This document shows positions 17,208-26,310 of a DNA stretch of 51,366 bases, piece after piece (position 1 is the first letter of the stretch; each line of letters begins with the position of its first letter). The translations under genes and the position numbers were made by a program. This stretch comes from Flavipsychrobacter sp. Its GTDB lineage: Bacteria > Bacteroidota > Bacteroidia > Chitinophagales > Chitinophagaceae. A model generated the notes under the pieces. The model saw nothing but the letters and a program-made list of their open reading frames with translations. It ran no database searches and was not told the origin of the DNA. The stretch spans positions 201,215-252,580 of the forward strand of contig JANINW010000006.1 of assembly GCA_024508935.1 (NCBI GenBank). The letters run 5' to 3'.

Positions 17208-18608
17208 TTAGTAAGCAGTAGATTCAGCAGCCCAGCTAGTCCAACCTTTAGTCCAGTCATTTGACGCATCAAACGCACCACGATAAGCAACAGATTGGAA
17301 ACCACTCAGGCCTGTAAAGTCTGCACCTGAAACCGCAGGAGAAGCAGCTTGCAACAGGAAGTTTGGCGTACCTGAAGTTGCAGAAACAGCAGCAGAATAT
17401 TTATTAGGATCAACCATTTTAATGTCTTCTGCATTGGCGATAACAGAGTTCAATGCTTTCAGGGCTATGAAATATGTTGAATCAGCAGTAGCTGCAGCAT
17501 CACTCTTCCATGGAGTAGCACAACCAGCTATGATATTGTTCATAAATTTCAAAGTGCCATTCTTAACGTTGTTAATAGTTTTAGTACCCTTGGTACCATC
17601 TATATAACAGCCGATTGGGAAACCTACAAATACTGAGTTGAAGATACTTTCTGAAGAGTTACGACGGATCTGAGCGCCGTGCTGAAAGTTGGCATTGATA
17701 CCTGAAGTAGAGCTGCCTGATGTTACCGGGCCTACGATAGTCATGTTAGAGAACATTGCTTTAGTTTGAGGCAGGTTGTCAGAACCATTCGCATCGTTAT
17801 CAGATTCAAAACCATTAGAACCTGAAACGTCAGCTATAGTTTTAGCACGCTGTGCAAGACCGAATTGTACTTTACCAGAGAAACCGAAATCAGTATCAAA
17901 ATCATCATCCCAGCTATAAGTAGCTACCAGGTGATCGCAGTTTACTGTACCGCCAAACCATTCAAACGCATCGTCACCTGAACGATAAACCTGTACATAA
18001 CTGATTGTTGTACCGGCACCAACACCGCCCATTGTAAGGCCATTGATCTCGTTATCAGGAGAATAAGCTATACCCGCAAATTCAATACGCACGTATTTCA
18101 TTATACCTGAGTTATCGTTTGCATCTGTACCACCATAATAGATATATGTTTTTTCATCGCCACCGGCTGTTGGAGTAAGGCCGCCTTCAATTTTGGCTTC
18201 ACCACCAGTTGGATTGATAGGCGCTTTGCCTAAAAGTATAACACCACCCCAATCACCCTGGCTGCGTGCACCTGCAGCTTGTGCAGAAGTAAATATGATA
18301 GGATTGCTTGCAGTACCCTGCGCATCTATTTTACCGCCACGCGAAACTATCAGTGTACCTTTTGTTGCTTTATCACCCATGATGATAGCTCCAGCTTCAA
18401 TTTTCAGGGTAGCACCACTTTTTACATACACGAAACCTTTCAACAAATATTTCTTACCTGCAGAAAAAGTACGGTCAGATGATATATCACCAGATACTTC
18501 TTCTGTGCCTGTTGATGTTGTTGTGGTAGTGTTGTTATTATTTTTGTCTTTTTTACAAGAAGCGAACACAGCTAAAAGCGAAAGGCTGAGTACAAGAATT
18601 TTTTTCAT
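17208..18608 (-). CDS. Lipoprotein with beta-helix-like repeats, partner of the TonB receptor
   Basis: A 466-residue lipoprotein. It has a type II signal with Cys18 in LAVFASC, an Asn/Thr-rich tether (~20-36), then Gly/Asn/Asp-rich sequence with a parallel beta-helix look: KSGATLKIEAGAIIMG, LIVSRGGKIDAQGTASNPIIFTS, WGGVILLGKAP, YVQVYRSGDDAFEWFGGTVN. It may bind substrate at the cell surface or in the periplasm; no catalytic motif was recognised. It lies 86 bp downstream of a TonB-dependent receptor on the same strand, but the gap holds its own Pho-box-like array and -7 box. No SusD-type protein is present. Phosphate regulation is inferred; the function is unknown. Confidence 0.8.
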   Translation of the reverse strand: MKKILVLSLSLLAVFASCKKDKNNNNTTTTTSTGTEEVSGDISSDRTFSAGKKYLLKGFVYVKSGATLKIEAGAIIMGDKATKGTLIVSRGGKIDAQGTASNPIIFTSAQAAGARSQGDWGGVILLGKAPINPTGGEAKIEGGLTPTAGGDEKTYIYYGGTDANDNSGIMKYVRIEFAGIAYSPDNEINGLTMGGVGAGTTISYVQVYRSGDDAFEWFGGTVNCDHLVATYSWDDDFDTDFGFSGKVQFGLAQRAKTIADVSGSNGFESDNDANGSDNLPQTKAMFSNMTIVGPVTSGSSTSGINANFQHGAQIRRNSSESIFNSVFVGFPIGCYIDGTKGTKTINNVKNGTLKFMNNIIAGCATPWKSDAAATADSTYFIALKALNSVIANAEDIKMVDPNKYSAAVSATSGTPNFLLQAASPAVSGADFTGLSGFQSVAYRGAFDASNDWTKGWTSWAAESTAY

Positions 18609-18627
18609 TTGGTTGTTAATTTTGGTG

Positions 18628-18635
18628 CGAAATTA
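18628..18635 (-). promoter_or_regulatory. Predicted -7 box of the beta-helix lipoprotein gene
   Basis: TAATTTCG on the minus strand is one mismatch from TAnnTTTG and lies 19 nt before the start codon. It is 8 bp downstream of the 11-bp-period array, the same spacing as in front of the TonB receptor. Confidence 0.45.
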
Positions 18636-18643
18636 TCAGTGGC

Positions 18644-18683
18644 GTGTAACCGGCATGTTACGCCGGCATTAACTATATGTTAA
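18644..18683 (-). promoter_or_regulatory. Pho-box-like array, four 7-bp units at 11-bp period
   Basis: Plus-strand units: GTGTAAC (18644), ATGTTAC (18655), GCATTAA (18666) and ATGTTAA (18677), with 4-bp spacers and exact 11-bp phase. On the minus strand the units read (G/T)TAACAT-like. The design of 7-bp direct repeats with 4-bp spacers upstream of the -10 is that of the E. coli PhoB box. Confidence 0.65.
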
Positions 18684-18694
18684 GTATCGCTGTT

Positions 18695-21538
18695 TTAGAA
18701 TTTATACGTGTATGTTAAAGAGAAAGTAGTACCAGGTTTGAATTCTTTAAGCACGTAATCCTGGTTTGTTGGGCGATTGGTGCTCTCTTTATTAAAGATG
18801 GCAGGATTATCGAACTTATCGTTCCTGTTCTGGTCGTAATACATGAATATTTTGGCATTGAGTATATCCTTTGCATTCAGGCGCAGCTCGCTCCTTTTAC
18901 TAAGGTTATAAGAAACCTGGCCATCCAATACATTACGTGGATTTTCCCAGACATTACCCAATGTATTATTGCCCCCTTTGGCATTACCTACGAGGTAGAT
19001 GCGTGGTCCAATACGGTTATACAGTACATTGAAATTCAGCTTCCCCTGCATAGCGGCATATCCTAAGCTGGTATTCACCACATAGTTAGACTGGCCCGTC
19101 AACGGGCGTTTAGTTTCTACAGTTTGGTTAGTGGTAATGTCTACATAGCTACTCTTTACCTCTGATTTTATGTAAGCGAGGTTAGCATAGAACGTCAGGT
19201 TTTTAAATACGTTGCTATTCTTTGCAATGAAACCGAGGTTTTTCCTTATCTCCACCTCTGCACCTACGTTTTGCGCAGCAGCAAAGTTCTGGGTAGAAAT
19301 TTCTAACTGGCTGTTCGTTGCGTCTACGATGGCTTCCAGTGTATTATTAAAGTGTTTGTAAAACACAGATGCTGAAAGTATCTCTCCGCCTTTAGGGTAA
19401 TATTCAAACCTCAAGTCTGCATTATGTATCTGGCTGCGTTCCAGGTTAGGATTACCGTAAGACAACGCAGACAATTCATAATCATAATAAGCAAATGGTG
19501 CTAATTCCCTAAACTCTGGCCTTGCTACTGTTTTGTAGTAAGAACCGCGCAGGTTTATCTTATCAGTTAGTGAATAGGTCAGGTTGGCTGATGGCAATAC
19601 ATCTACCCATGTTTTATCTACATGAAGCGGATTGCCTGTTACATCAAACGAATTCAGTTTTACATTAAAAGATTCTACACGCGCACCCCATACCAGACGC
19701 AATTTATCAGTAAACTTGTTATCCAGCATCAGGTAACCGGCAGCAGTTGTTGAGTTCGCATCATATGAATCAGAAGGAAGCGTACCTTCTACCAGAGTGT
19801 AATAATTTTTATCTACAAGATCTTTACCAAATAAGGTTTCAGCAGAACGTGACTTTATCGCATCAGCTTCAGTTGGATCCAATTTGATTTCATTGAGTGT
19901 CAACCCGAGAAAACGTGCGTTGAAATCACGCTGCCTGTACTGACCAAAAGCCCCCACCTTAATAGTCGTCTTATTCAGAAAAGACAATGGCAATGTATAA
20001 TTCACATTAGCAGCATAGATATTTTCTCCCAGTTTAGAATACAGGCGGTTATTCGATTTACCGCTTGTACCAACTTCTGCCAGCATAGGCACAGATGGAT
20101 CGTTGGAAGCATCCATAGGTTTACTGTAAACCAGTTTCCTTTGGTCGGGCTGATCATTTGTAACCCTGTTATAAGTAACCAACCAACCTAGTTTACTTTG
20201 TCCTACACCCATTCTGTGCTCTCCTTCCAATGAAGTTTTGAACAGTGATTTTTGTAACAAGTCGTAGGCAGTATATTTTATGTACTTGCTGCTGGTACCG
20301 TTTATACCTGTGCGCTCCAAATAGTAGTCGTCAAATATCTGGTTGTATATAGTTTTCAATACGATCTTACTTTTTGCAGAAGAATAACCAATATTGAGTA
20401 AGCCACCTAGGTTAGATGAATATTTATATGCGTTATCACCGTAGGTAAAGTCGTTATAGATACGATCCATGTTCGGTTCGCGTGTTTCAGTATGTGCATA
20501 GTTCACACCAGCTATAAAACCGATACGCTTGTTGCCTTTCAAAGAATATACCATTCCGGAAGTAGCCTGCAGGTTGATGCCCGGCAGTGCCTTCCTTTCT
20601 TTTACAGTATAATTATTATTTAATTGGTTGATGGCATTTACATTCTGCTGCTCAGTAAGACCAGACTGAATTGCTTTTGTAGATGGCAGGTTACCTTCCG
20701 GCAGTTTTCTTGAACCATCGTCAAAACCCAGAAAGTCTGTGCTGCTTCTATAGCCTGATTTAAAATCCTTGAAAGTAGACACGCTATTATAAGAAGTACC
20801 TAAAGAAATAGTATTGAAGTTTTGCTCCGGTATCTCTTTGGTAAGGATATTGATAACGCCGCCCGCAAAATCGCCGGGAAGATCTGGTGTAGCAGCCTTG
20901 GTAATAATAATATTATCTACCATTCCGGCTGGTATAATATCGAAAGAGAATGCTTTACGGTTTGGTTCTGTACTTGGCAGCACAGCATTATCTACCATGC
21001 CGGTATTATACCTGTCGCTCAGCCCGCGGATAATAACAAATTTATTATCCTGTATCGTAGTACCGCTAACACGCTTTAATACCTCACCTGTACTGCGGTC
21101 AGGAGATTTCTTAATAACATCGGCAGAAATACCATCTGATATGGCAGCACTATTCTTTTGTATCAGGTAAAGAGAGCTGATATTCTCTTTCTTAAGAGAA
21201 GACTTAACTACCACTTCCTGCAGCTCAGTAGCTTTTGCTTCTGTAATAGTTGTATTTACTGTAACAGTATTATTGTCTGTTACCTTGATATCGTCTACTT
21301 CTTTGGTCTGGTAGCCGATATATTTAATTTCTATTGTGTAGGTACCTGCATCTATCGGCAGGGTAAAATTACCATCCACATCTGTTTGGGTACCTCTTGT
21401 AGTGCCTTTTACCATTATGGTAGCACCAATTATTGCTTCCCCGTTCTTGCCGTCTGAAACCTTGCCCGTTATATTACCTGTGGCAAAAGCCTGCATTGCC
21501 GCGACGAGCAATACAAACATCATTGAAATAATACGCAT
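18695..21538 (-). CDS. TonB-dependent outer-membrane receptor
   Basis: A 947-residue transporter. It has a signal peptide (MRIISMMFVLLVAAMQAFA), a CarboxypepD_reg-like domain (GKVSDGKNGEAIIGATIMVKG, ~22-100), a plug domain (SPDRSTGEVLKRVSGTTIQ, then FVIIRGLSDRYN and DLPGDFAGGVINILTKE, ~120-230) and a 22-strand-type barrel ending TFSLTYTYKF. It imports a ligand across the outer membrane using TonB energy. It lacks an adjacent SusD, so it is not a SusC pair; the neighbour is the beta-helix lipoprotein. The start at 21538 was chosen over a codon at 21550 because it begins the signal. Six Pho-box-like units lie upstream, suggesting phosphate or phospho-compound uptake. Confidence 0.92.
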   Translation of the reverse strand: MRIISMMFVLLVAAMQAFATGNITGKVSDGKNGEAIIGATIMVKGTTRGTQTDVDGNFTLPIDAGTYTIEIKYIGYQTKEVDDIKVTDNNTVTVNTTITEAKATELQEVVVKSSLKKENISSLYLIQKNSAAISDGISADVIKKSPDRSTGEVLKRVSGTTIQDNKFVIIRGLSDRYNTGMVDNAVLPSTEPNRKAFSFDIIPAGMVDNIIITKAATPDLPGDFAGGVINILTKEIPEQNFNTISLGTSYNSVSTFKDFKSGYRSSTDFLGFDDGSRKLPEGNLPSTKAIQSGLTEQQNVNAINQLNNNYTVKERKALPGINLQATSGMVYSLKGNKRIGFIAGVNYAHTETREPNMDRIYNDFTYGDNAYKYSSNLGGLLNIGYSSAKSKIVLKTIYNQIFDDYYLERTGINGTSSKYIKYTAYDLLQKSLFKTSLEGEHRMGVGQSKLGWLVTYNRVTNDQPDQRKLVYSKPMDASNDPSVPMLAEVGTSGKSNNRLYSKLGENIYAANVNYTLPLSFLNKTTIKVGAFGQYRQRDFNARFLGLTLNEIKLDPTEADAIKSRSAETLFGKDLVDKNYYTLVEGTLPSDSYDANSTTAAGYLMLDNKFTDKLRLVWGARVESFNVKLNSFDVTGNPLHVDKTWVDVLPSANLTYSLTDKINLRGSYYKTVARPEFRELAPFAYYDYELSALSYGNPNLERSQIHNADLRFEYYPKGGEILSASVFYKHFNNTLEAIVDATNSQLEISTQNFAAAQNVGAEVEIRKNLGFIAKNSNVFKNLTFYANLAYIKSEVKSSYVDITTNQTVETKRPLTGQSNYVVNTSLGYAAMQGKLNFNVLYNRIGPRIYLVGNAKGGNNTLGNVWENPRNVLDGQVSYNLSKRSELRLNAKDILNAKIFMYYDQNRNDKFDNPAIFNKESTNRPTNQDYVLKEFKPGTTFSLTYTYKF

Positions 21539-21558
21539 AAAATAAGCCAATTTGAGTG

Positions 21559-21566
21559 CAAAAGTC
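21559..21566 (-). promoter_or_regulatory. Predicted -7 box of the TonB receptor gene
   Basis: GACTTTTG on the minus strand is one mismatch from TAnnTTTG and lies 20 nt before the ATG. The 11-bp array ends 8 bp upstream, covering the -33 position. Confidence 0.45.
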
Positions 21567-21574
21567 CAAACTGA

Positions 21575-21636
21575 ATGTTACCACCACTTTACGGGAATGT
21601 TACGCAAACATGAACCTTATGTTAACTGAATATTAA
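21575..21636 (-). promoter_or_regulatory. Pho-box-like array, six 7-bp units at 11-bp period
   Basis: Plus-strand units at exact 11-bp steps: ATGTTAC (21575), ACTTTAC (21586), ATGTTAC (21597), ACATGAA (21608), ATGTTAA (21619), ATATTAA (21630). The 4-bp spacers are unconserved. This is the layout of tandem PhoB sites, and it is longer than the usual two to four units. Confidence 0.7.
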
Positions 21637-21719
21637 GTCTGCCGAAACGGGGCATGGATTGTTGCTATTTCGTTTTTTTATTCTTAACAGTAGCAGGCAA
21701 CTATATCCCTGCTAAAAGA

Positions 21720-21727
21720 TAATTTTG
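21720..21727 (+). promoter_or_regulatory. TAnnTTTG -7 box of the class III aminotransferase gene
   Basis: TAATTTTG ends 7 nt before the ATG at 21735, the same geometry as the LUD and cca genes. No -33 TTG is seen at the usual distance. Confidence 0.5.
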
Positions 21728-21734
21728 CAGCATT

Positions 21735-22907
21735 ATGAATACCCGCCAGCTTTTCCAGCAGTATTTAGCCCAAACCTCGCCTGCGCCTATCGGCCTGGAG
21801 ATAATCTCCGCCTCCGGCAACTATTTAACAGCAGCTGACGGCAGGCAATACCTGGACCTCATCGGCGGCATAAGTGTTTGTAATACAGGCCATTGCCATC
21901 CCAGCGTAGTAGCCGCCATTAAAAAACAGGCTGAAACCTACCTGCATGTGATGGTGTATGGCGAACTGGTACAAAGTCCCCAGGTAGCTTATGCGCAATT
22001 GCTGGCCAGCTACCTGCCGGCCCACCTGGATTGTGTATATTTTACCAATTCGGGTGCTGAGGCTACTGAAGGTGCAATAAAACTGGCCCGCAGGCTCACA
22101 GGCCGAACCGAAATAATAGCCTGTAACAACAGCTATCATGGTGCTACGCTGGGAGCACTAAGCGTGATGGGTGATGAATACTGGAGGAATGCCTTCAGGC
22201 CGTTATTGCCCGGCGTATGGCATTACGATTACAACAGCAGCGAATTGATAGACGCAATAAATCAAAATACTGCCTGTGTAATAATAGAAACGGTGCAGGC
22301 AGAAGCCGGCGTAATAGAACCACAGCAACAATGGCTGCAGCAACTCCGCAACCGGTGTACCGAAACGGGTACATTATTGATATTTGACGAGATACAATGT
22401 GGTTTTGGCCGTACCGGCAAACTCTGGGGGTTTGAACATTATAATATTACCCCGGATGTATTGATGCTGGGTAAAGCCTTAGGTGGAGGCATGCCTTTAG
22501 GCGCTTTCATTGCTTCGCACAGCCAAATGCAGTCATTTACCGCCAACCCGGTGTTAGGCCATATTACCACGTTTGGCGGGCACCCGGTGTCATGCGCTGC
22601 AGGTATGGCTTCTATGCAGGTATTGCTGGAAGAACACATGGTAGAGGCTGTTCAGGCGAAGGAACGCTTGTTTAGAGAACTGCTGGTGCATCCATCTATA
22701 AAAGCGGTACGTAGCAAAGGCCTGCTGATAGCAGTAAAACTTGAAAGCCCGGATGAAGTACTGCATACACTTACGCATTGCCTGGAGAAAGGGCTTTTTT
22801 CTGACTGGTTCCTGTTTGCAGCCAATTGTATACGGATAGCTCCGCCGCTTACTATAACTGAAGCTGAAATAAAAACAGCCTGCGATATCATCCTGTCTTC
22901 ATTATAA
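21735..22907 (+). CDS. Class III aminotransferase (acetylornithine/GABA aminotransferase family)
   Basis: A 390-residue PLP enzyme of the omega-aminotransferase family. Motifs: YLDLIGGISVCNTGHCHP, the phosphate-binding FTNSGAEATEGAIKLAR, LIFDEIQCGFGRTGKLWGFEH and catalytic Lys247 in LMLGKALGGGMPLGAF. The family includes acetylornithine, ornithine, GABA and other omega-amino acid aminotransferases. No arginine-biosynthesis neighbour is present, so the substrate is not assigned. The gene is monocistronic: it diverges from the TonB receptor gene and ends in a hairpin at 22914-22943. Confidence 0.9.
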   Translation: MNTRQLFQQYLAQTSPAPIGLEIISASGNYLTAADGRQYLDLIGGISVCNTGHCHPSVVAAIKKQAETYLHVMVYGELVQSPQVAYAQLLASYLPAHLDCVYFTNSGAEATEGAIKLARRLTGRTEIIACNNSYHGATLGALSVMGDEYWRNAFRPLLPGVWHYDYNSSELIDAINQNTACVIIETVQAEAGVIEPQQQWLQQLRNRCTETGTLLIFDEIQCGFGRTGKLWGFEHYNITPDVLMLGKALGGGMPLGAFIASHSQMQSFTANPVLGHITTFGGHPVSCAAGMASMQVLLEEHMVEAVQAKERLFRELLVHPSIKAVRSKGLLIAVKLESPDEVLHTLTHCLEKGLFSDWFLFAANCIRIAPPLTITEAEIKTACDIILSSL

Positions 22908-22913
22908 AAAGGT

Positions 22914-22943
22914 AAAGGCAGCCCTTTTTACAAGACTGCCTTT
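22914..22943. terminator. Terminator after the class III aminotransferase
   Basis: AAAGGCAG (22914-22921) pairs with CTGCCTTT (22936-22943) around a 14-nt loop. It lies between convergent genes and could serve both. Confidence 0.6.
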
Positions 22944-22969
22944 TATTAATGCCCCTGTCGCATTAATAG

Positions 22970-23815
22970 CTATCTCAGAATAATTGTCTTGCTTTTGCCA
23001 TTTACAGTTATGGTGGCCTGGTCATCGCAGCTTCCGTTACCATAATCCAGTATTCTTGCATTAGTGGCACCTTGTGGTGTTATTGCAACAGTGCCTTCTT
23101 CTATCCATTTGCAGTTCATAGCCACCAGCAATGGGCTGGTGATAGAGATATTAAATAATTTGCCAGTAGCCCTGGTAATAGAACCGCTGCCGCTGATGCG
23201 ATAAGCATCATCACTTAGCTGCGATGTACTCTCCCCGTTAACCCAGGTACGTGTGCGCGACGCGGTATGTTTTACGGTATCGCCGGTAGCATTCAGCACC
23301 ATCATACCATTGATGGATATATTATAATAAAGCTGGCCTGCGCTATTATGGCCCATATTGGTAACCGATTTTGTGCCAAGCACATGATTATCATTCACAT
23401 AATAGTTGTTGAACCCTATAGTATGCACATAACCACTATCCCGGTAACGCCCCATATAGCTGACAATTATCTGCCCGCGCCTGGTGCGCCCATCAAGGCA
23501 AGTACAGTTGGCCGATCCAAAATCAATAGTGATCGTATGTGGTATAGAAACCGTATCTCTCAATACACTGGCACAACCGCTCAGCGGCACTGAGCCACCC
23601 TTTAGCTGTACAGCGCCTGTTGCATCTGCCTGGTCTGCCAGGTTTTGCACATCGTCAAAGGTTTGCTCCATCCTCGCCATATCATCAGCATAACCGGTAT
23701 CTTCAGTAGCATCTGCAGATACTGTATCGTTTTTTTCGCGGTTGCAGGCGGTAAATACGAGTACCGCGGCGCAGGCTGCCAATGCAGCTATTTTCCTTGT
23801 TCCTGTTGTACGCAT
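22970..23815 (-). CDS. Uncharacterised lipoprotein
   Basis: A 281-residue predicted lipoprotein with a type II signal (lipobox LVFTAC, Cys ~24). An acidic helix follows (ADDMARMEQTFDDVQNLADQ), then a mature domain with Cys pairs (GCAS, ANCTC) and repeated Gly/Asn-rich beta strands ending in ITVNGKSKTIILR. The segment IDFGSANCTCLDGRTRRGQIIVSY looks conserved but I recognise no family. It is convergent with the aminotransferase gene. Its upstream neighbour ugd is divergent. No function can be assigned. Confidence 0.78.
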   Translation of the reverse strand: MRTTGTRKIAALAACAAVLVFTACNREKNDTVSADATEDTGYADDMARMEQTFDDVQNLADQADATGAVQLKGGSVPLSGCASVLRDTVSIPHTITIDFGSANCTCLDGRTRRGQIIVSYMGRYRDSGYVHTIGFNNYYVNDNHVLGTKSVTNMGHNSAGQLYYNISINGMMVLNATGDTVKHTASRTRTWVNGESTSQLSDDAYRISGSGSITRATGKLFNISITSPLLVAMNCKWIEEGTVAITPQGATNARILDYGNGSCDDQATITVNGKSKTIILR

Positions 23816-23934
23816 GGCTTAAAAATTTAGCCTTAAGACCCTTTATTTGCCTCATGGTTTAAGGACACGTTAAAAAAAATCTGCATTATTTTAGCCTCAG
23901 CCCCCCGGTAGCCTCCTAGAAGCCGAATATTGAC

Positions 23935-23942
23935 TACATTTG
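23935..23942 (+). promoter_or_regulatory. TAnnTTTG -7 box of ugd
   Basis: TACATTTG lies 21 nt before the ATG at 23964. It overlaps the alternative TTG start at 23940, which therefore would not be transcribed as part of the coding region. Confidence 0.45.
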
Positions 23943-23963
23943 CGCAAAATTTTTTCCATATTT

Positions 23964-25343
23964 ATGCAGCTCGCTATTATCGGAACCGGCTATGTAGGAT
24001 TGGTGACAGGTACCTGCTTTGCAGAAACAGGCAATGATGTTATGTGTATAGACATCAACGAAGATAAAATTGCCCGTTTGAAAGAAGGTAAATCACCTAT
24101 ATACGAACCCGGACTGGATACCCTACTTGAAAGGAACATCAAAGAAAACCGCATTCACTTTACCACCTCCCTGGCCGATGGCATTAAAAATGCCCAGATC
24201 ATTTTCCTGGCGCTGCCTACGCCTCCGGGCAAAGATGGTGCAGCAGACCTGCAATACGTACTGGACGTAGCTGCACAATTAAGCACCATGATTACCAAAT
24301 ACACGGTAATTGTAAATAAAAGCACTGTACCGGTAGGCACAGCAGAAAAAGTAGCCGCCGTGCTGGCTCAAAAACTGGATAAAGACTTGTTCGATGTAGT
24401 TTCTAATCCCGAATTTTTAAGGGAAGGTGTTGCTGTAGACGACTTCCTGAAGCCAGACCGCGTGGTAATTGGTACCACTTCTGAAAAAGCCAAAAAACTG
24501 ATGGATGAATTGTACCAGCCATTCCTGCGCCAGGGCAATCCTATCTATTTTATGGATGAACGTTCCTCTGAAATGACCAAGTATGCAGCCAATGCCTACC
24601 TGGCTATGCGTATATCCTTCATGAATGAAATGGCCAACCTTTGCGAAAAAGCCGGTGCAAATGTAGACTGGGTACGCGTAGGCATAGGCAGCGATAGCCG
24701 CATAGGCAAACGCTTCCTGTTCCCCGGCATAGGTTACGGCGGCAGCTGTTTTCCTAAAGACGTGCAGGCATTAGCTCAAACAGCACGCGAATGGGATTAT
24801 GATTTCCGCCTGGTGAATACAGTAATGAATGTAAACGACCGCCAGAAAACCATACTGGGTAAAAAAGTAAAAGAGTGCTTCGGTAATGATCTTTCAGGCC
24901 GCACTTTCACTATATGGGGTCTGGCATTCAAACCTGAAACAGATGATATACGCGAAGCGCCTGCTTTGGAATTGATAAAAGAACTGCAAAGTGCAGGCGC
25001 AGCTATCCGCACTTACGATCCTGAAGCTATGCCTAATGTGCAAAGATTAGTTGGTGACAATGTTTATTTTGCAAAAGACCAGTATGATGCATTATCAGGC
25101 GCAGACGCATTGATTATTGCTACCGAATGGAGCGAATTCCGCAATCCTGATTTCAACCGTATTGCAGAACAACTAAAATACCCGGCTATATTCGACGGAC
25201 GTAACGTGTATGCATTGGAAAAAATGCAGGACTTGGGCTTTTATTATGAAAGCATGGGGCGTAAAACCATACACGAACAAGTACGCGAAAAAATAGATGT
25301 ACCAACCGGGGAGATCGTTCGCGAACGCGGCAACCTCGACTAA
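23964..25343 (+). CDS. ugd: UDP-glucose 6-dehydrogenase
   Basis: Oxidises UDP-glucose to UDP-glucuronate with two NAD+. It is 459 residues. The Rossmann motif GTGYVG is at residues 7-12; VNKSTVPVGTAE, SNPEFLREG and GGSCFPKD with catalytic Cys262 follow, then the UDP-binding domain (WGLAFKPETDDIREAPA). The ATG at 23964 is chosen over an in-frame TTG at 23940 because the -7 box overlaps the latter. The UDP-glucuronate decarboxylase gene follows 28 nt later, so both steps of UDP-xylose synthesis are encoded together, probably for exopolysaccharide or glycan assembly. Confidence 0.96.
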   Translation: MQLAIIGTGYVGLVTGTCFAETGNDVMCIDINEDKIARLKEGKSPIYEPGLDTLLERNIKENRIHFTTSLADGIKNAQIIFLALPTPPGKDGAADLQYVLDVAAQLSTMITKYTVIVNKSTVPVGTAEKVAAVLAQKLDKDLFDVVSNPEFLREGVAVDDFLKPDRVVIGTTSEKAKKLMDELYQPFLRQGNPIYFMDERSSEMTKYAANAYLAMRISFMNEMANLCEKAGANVDWVRVGIGSDSRIGKRFLFPGIGYGGSCFPKDVQALAQTAREWDYDFRLVNTVMNVNDRQKTILGKKVKECFGNDLSGRTFTIWGLAFKPETDDIREAPALELIKELQSAGAAIRTYDPEAMPNVQRLVGDNVYFAKDQYDALSGADALIIATEWSEFRNPDFNRIAEQLKYPAIFDGRNVYALEKMQDLGFYYESMGRKTIHEQVREKIDVPTGEIVRERGNLD

Positions 25344-25371
25344 TTAATTTACCAATCGCATATCATTTTCA

Positions 25372-26310
25372 ATGGCTAATAAAAGAATACTCATTACCGG
25401 TGCAGCAGGCTTTCTGGGCTCTCACCTTTGCGACCGCTTCTTAAAAGAAGGCTATGATGTAGTAGGTATGGATAACCTCCTTACCGGCAACATTAAAAAC
25501 ATAGAACACTTATTCCCTGTAAAGGAATTCCAGTTCTATCATCACGATGTTACCAAATTTGTACACGTACCTGGACATATTGATTATATCCTGCACTTTG
25601 CCTCTCCTGCCAGCCCCATTGATTACCTGAAAATGCCTATCCAGACATTGAAGGTAGGTGCATTGGGTACCCACCACCTGCTTGGGCTTGCTAAGGCTAA
25701 AAATGCACGCATACTGGTGGCTTCCACTTCTGAAGTATATGGCGATCCGCTGGTACACCCGCAGAAAGAAGAGTATTGGGGTAACGTAAACCCGGTAGGC
25801 CCGCGCGGCGTGTATGATGAAGCAAAACGTTTTATGGAAAGCATCACTACCGCTTACCATACTTTCCATAACCTGGAAACACGTATCATACGCATATTTA
25901 ACACTTATGGCCCGCGCATGCGCCTCGATGACGGCCGTGCATTGCCTACTTTCATGAGCCAGGCATTAAGAGGTGAAGATGTAACCGTATATGGAGACGG
26001 TTCTCAGACCCGTTCTTTCTGCTATGTAGATGACCTGGTAGATGGAATTTACCGTTTGCTGCTATCTGACTACAGCAAACCGGTGAATATTGGTAACCCG
26101 TCAGAAATTACTCTGCTGCAATTTGCCGAAGAGGTAATTAAACTTACCGGTTCTAAATCCAAAATTGTTTACGAACCGCTGCCGCAGGATGATCCGAAAC
26201 AACGCCAGCCGGATATTACCAAAGCCAAAGAGCTGCTGGGCTGGGAACCTAAGGTAGACCGCCACGAAGGTCTGAAACGCACATTGGAATATTTCAAACA
26301 GCATATTTAA
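25372..26310 (+). CDS. uxs: UDP-glucuronate decarboxylase (UDP-xylose synthase)
   Basis: Decarboxylates UDP-glucuronate to UDP-xylose. It is a 312-residue short-chain dehydrogenase/reductase of the extended type, with GAAGFLG at 10-16, [10 protein letters not shown] (Ser/Thr-Ser-Glu triad) at ~118-126, and the catalytic pair Tyr148/Lys152 in [26 protein letters not shown] and [17 protein letters not shown] are typical of UXS proteins. It is the second gene of a two-gene operon with ugd and ends in a strong terminator. Confidence 0.94.
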   Translation: MANKRILITGAAGFLGSHLCDRFLKEGYDVVGMDNLLTGNIKNIEHLFPVKEFQFYHHDVTKFVHVPGHIDYILHFASPASPIDYLKMPIQTLKVGALGTHHLLGLAKAKNARILVASTSEVYGDPLVHPQKEEYWGNVNPVGPRGVYDEAKRFMESITTAYHTFHNLETRIIRIFNTYGPRMRLDDGRALPTFMSQALRGEDVTVYGDGSQTRSFCYVDDLVDGIYRLLLSDYSKPVNIGNPSEITLLQFAEEVIKLTGSKSKIVYEPLPQDDPKQRQPDITKAKELLGWEPKVDRHEGLKRTLEYFKQHI

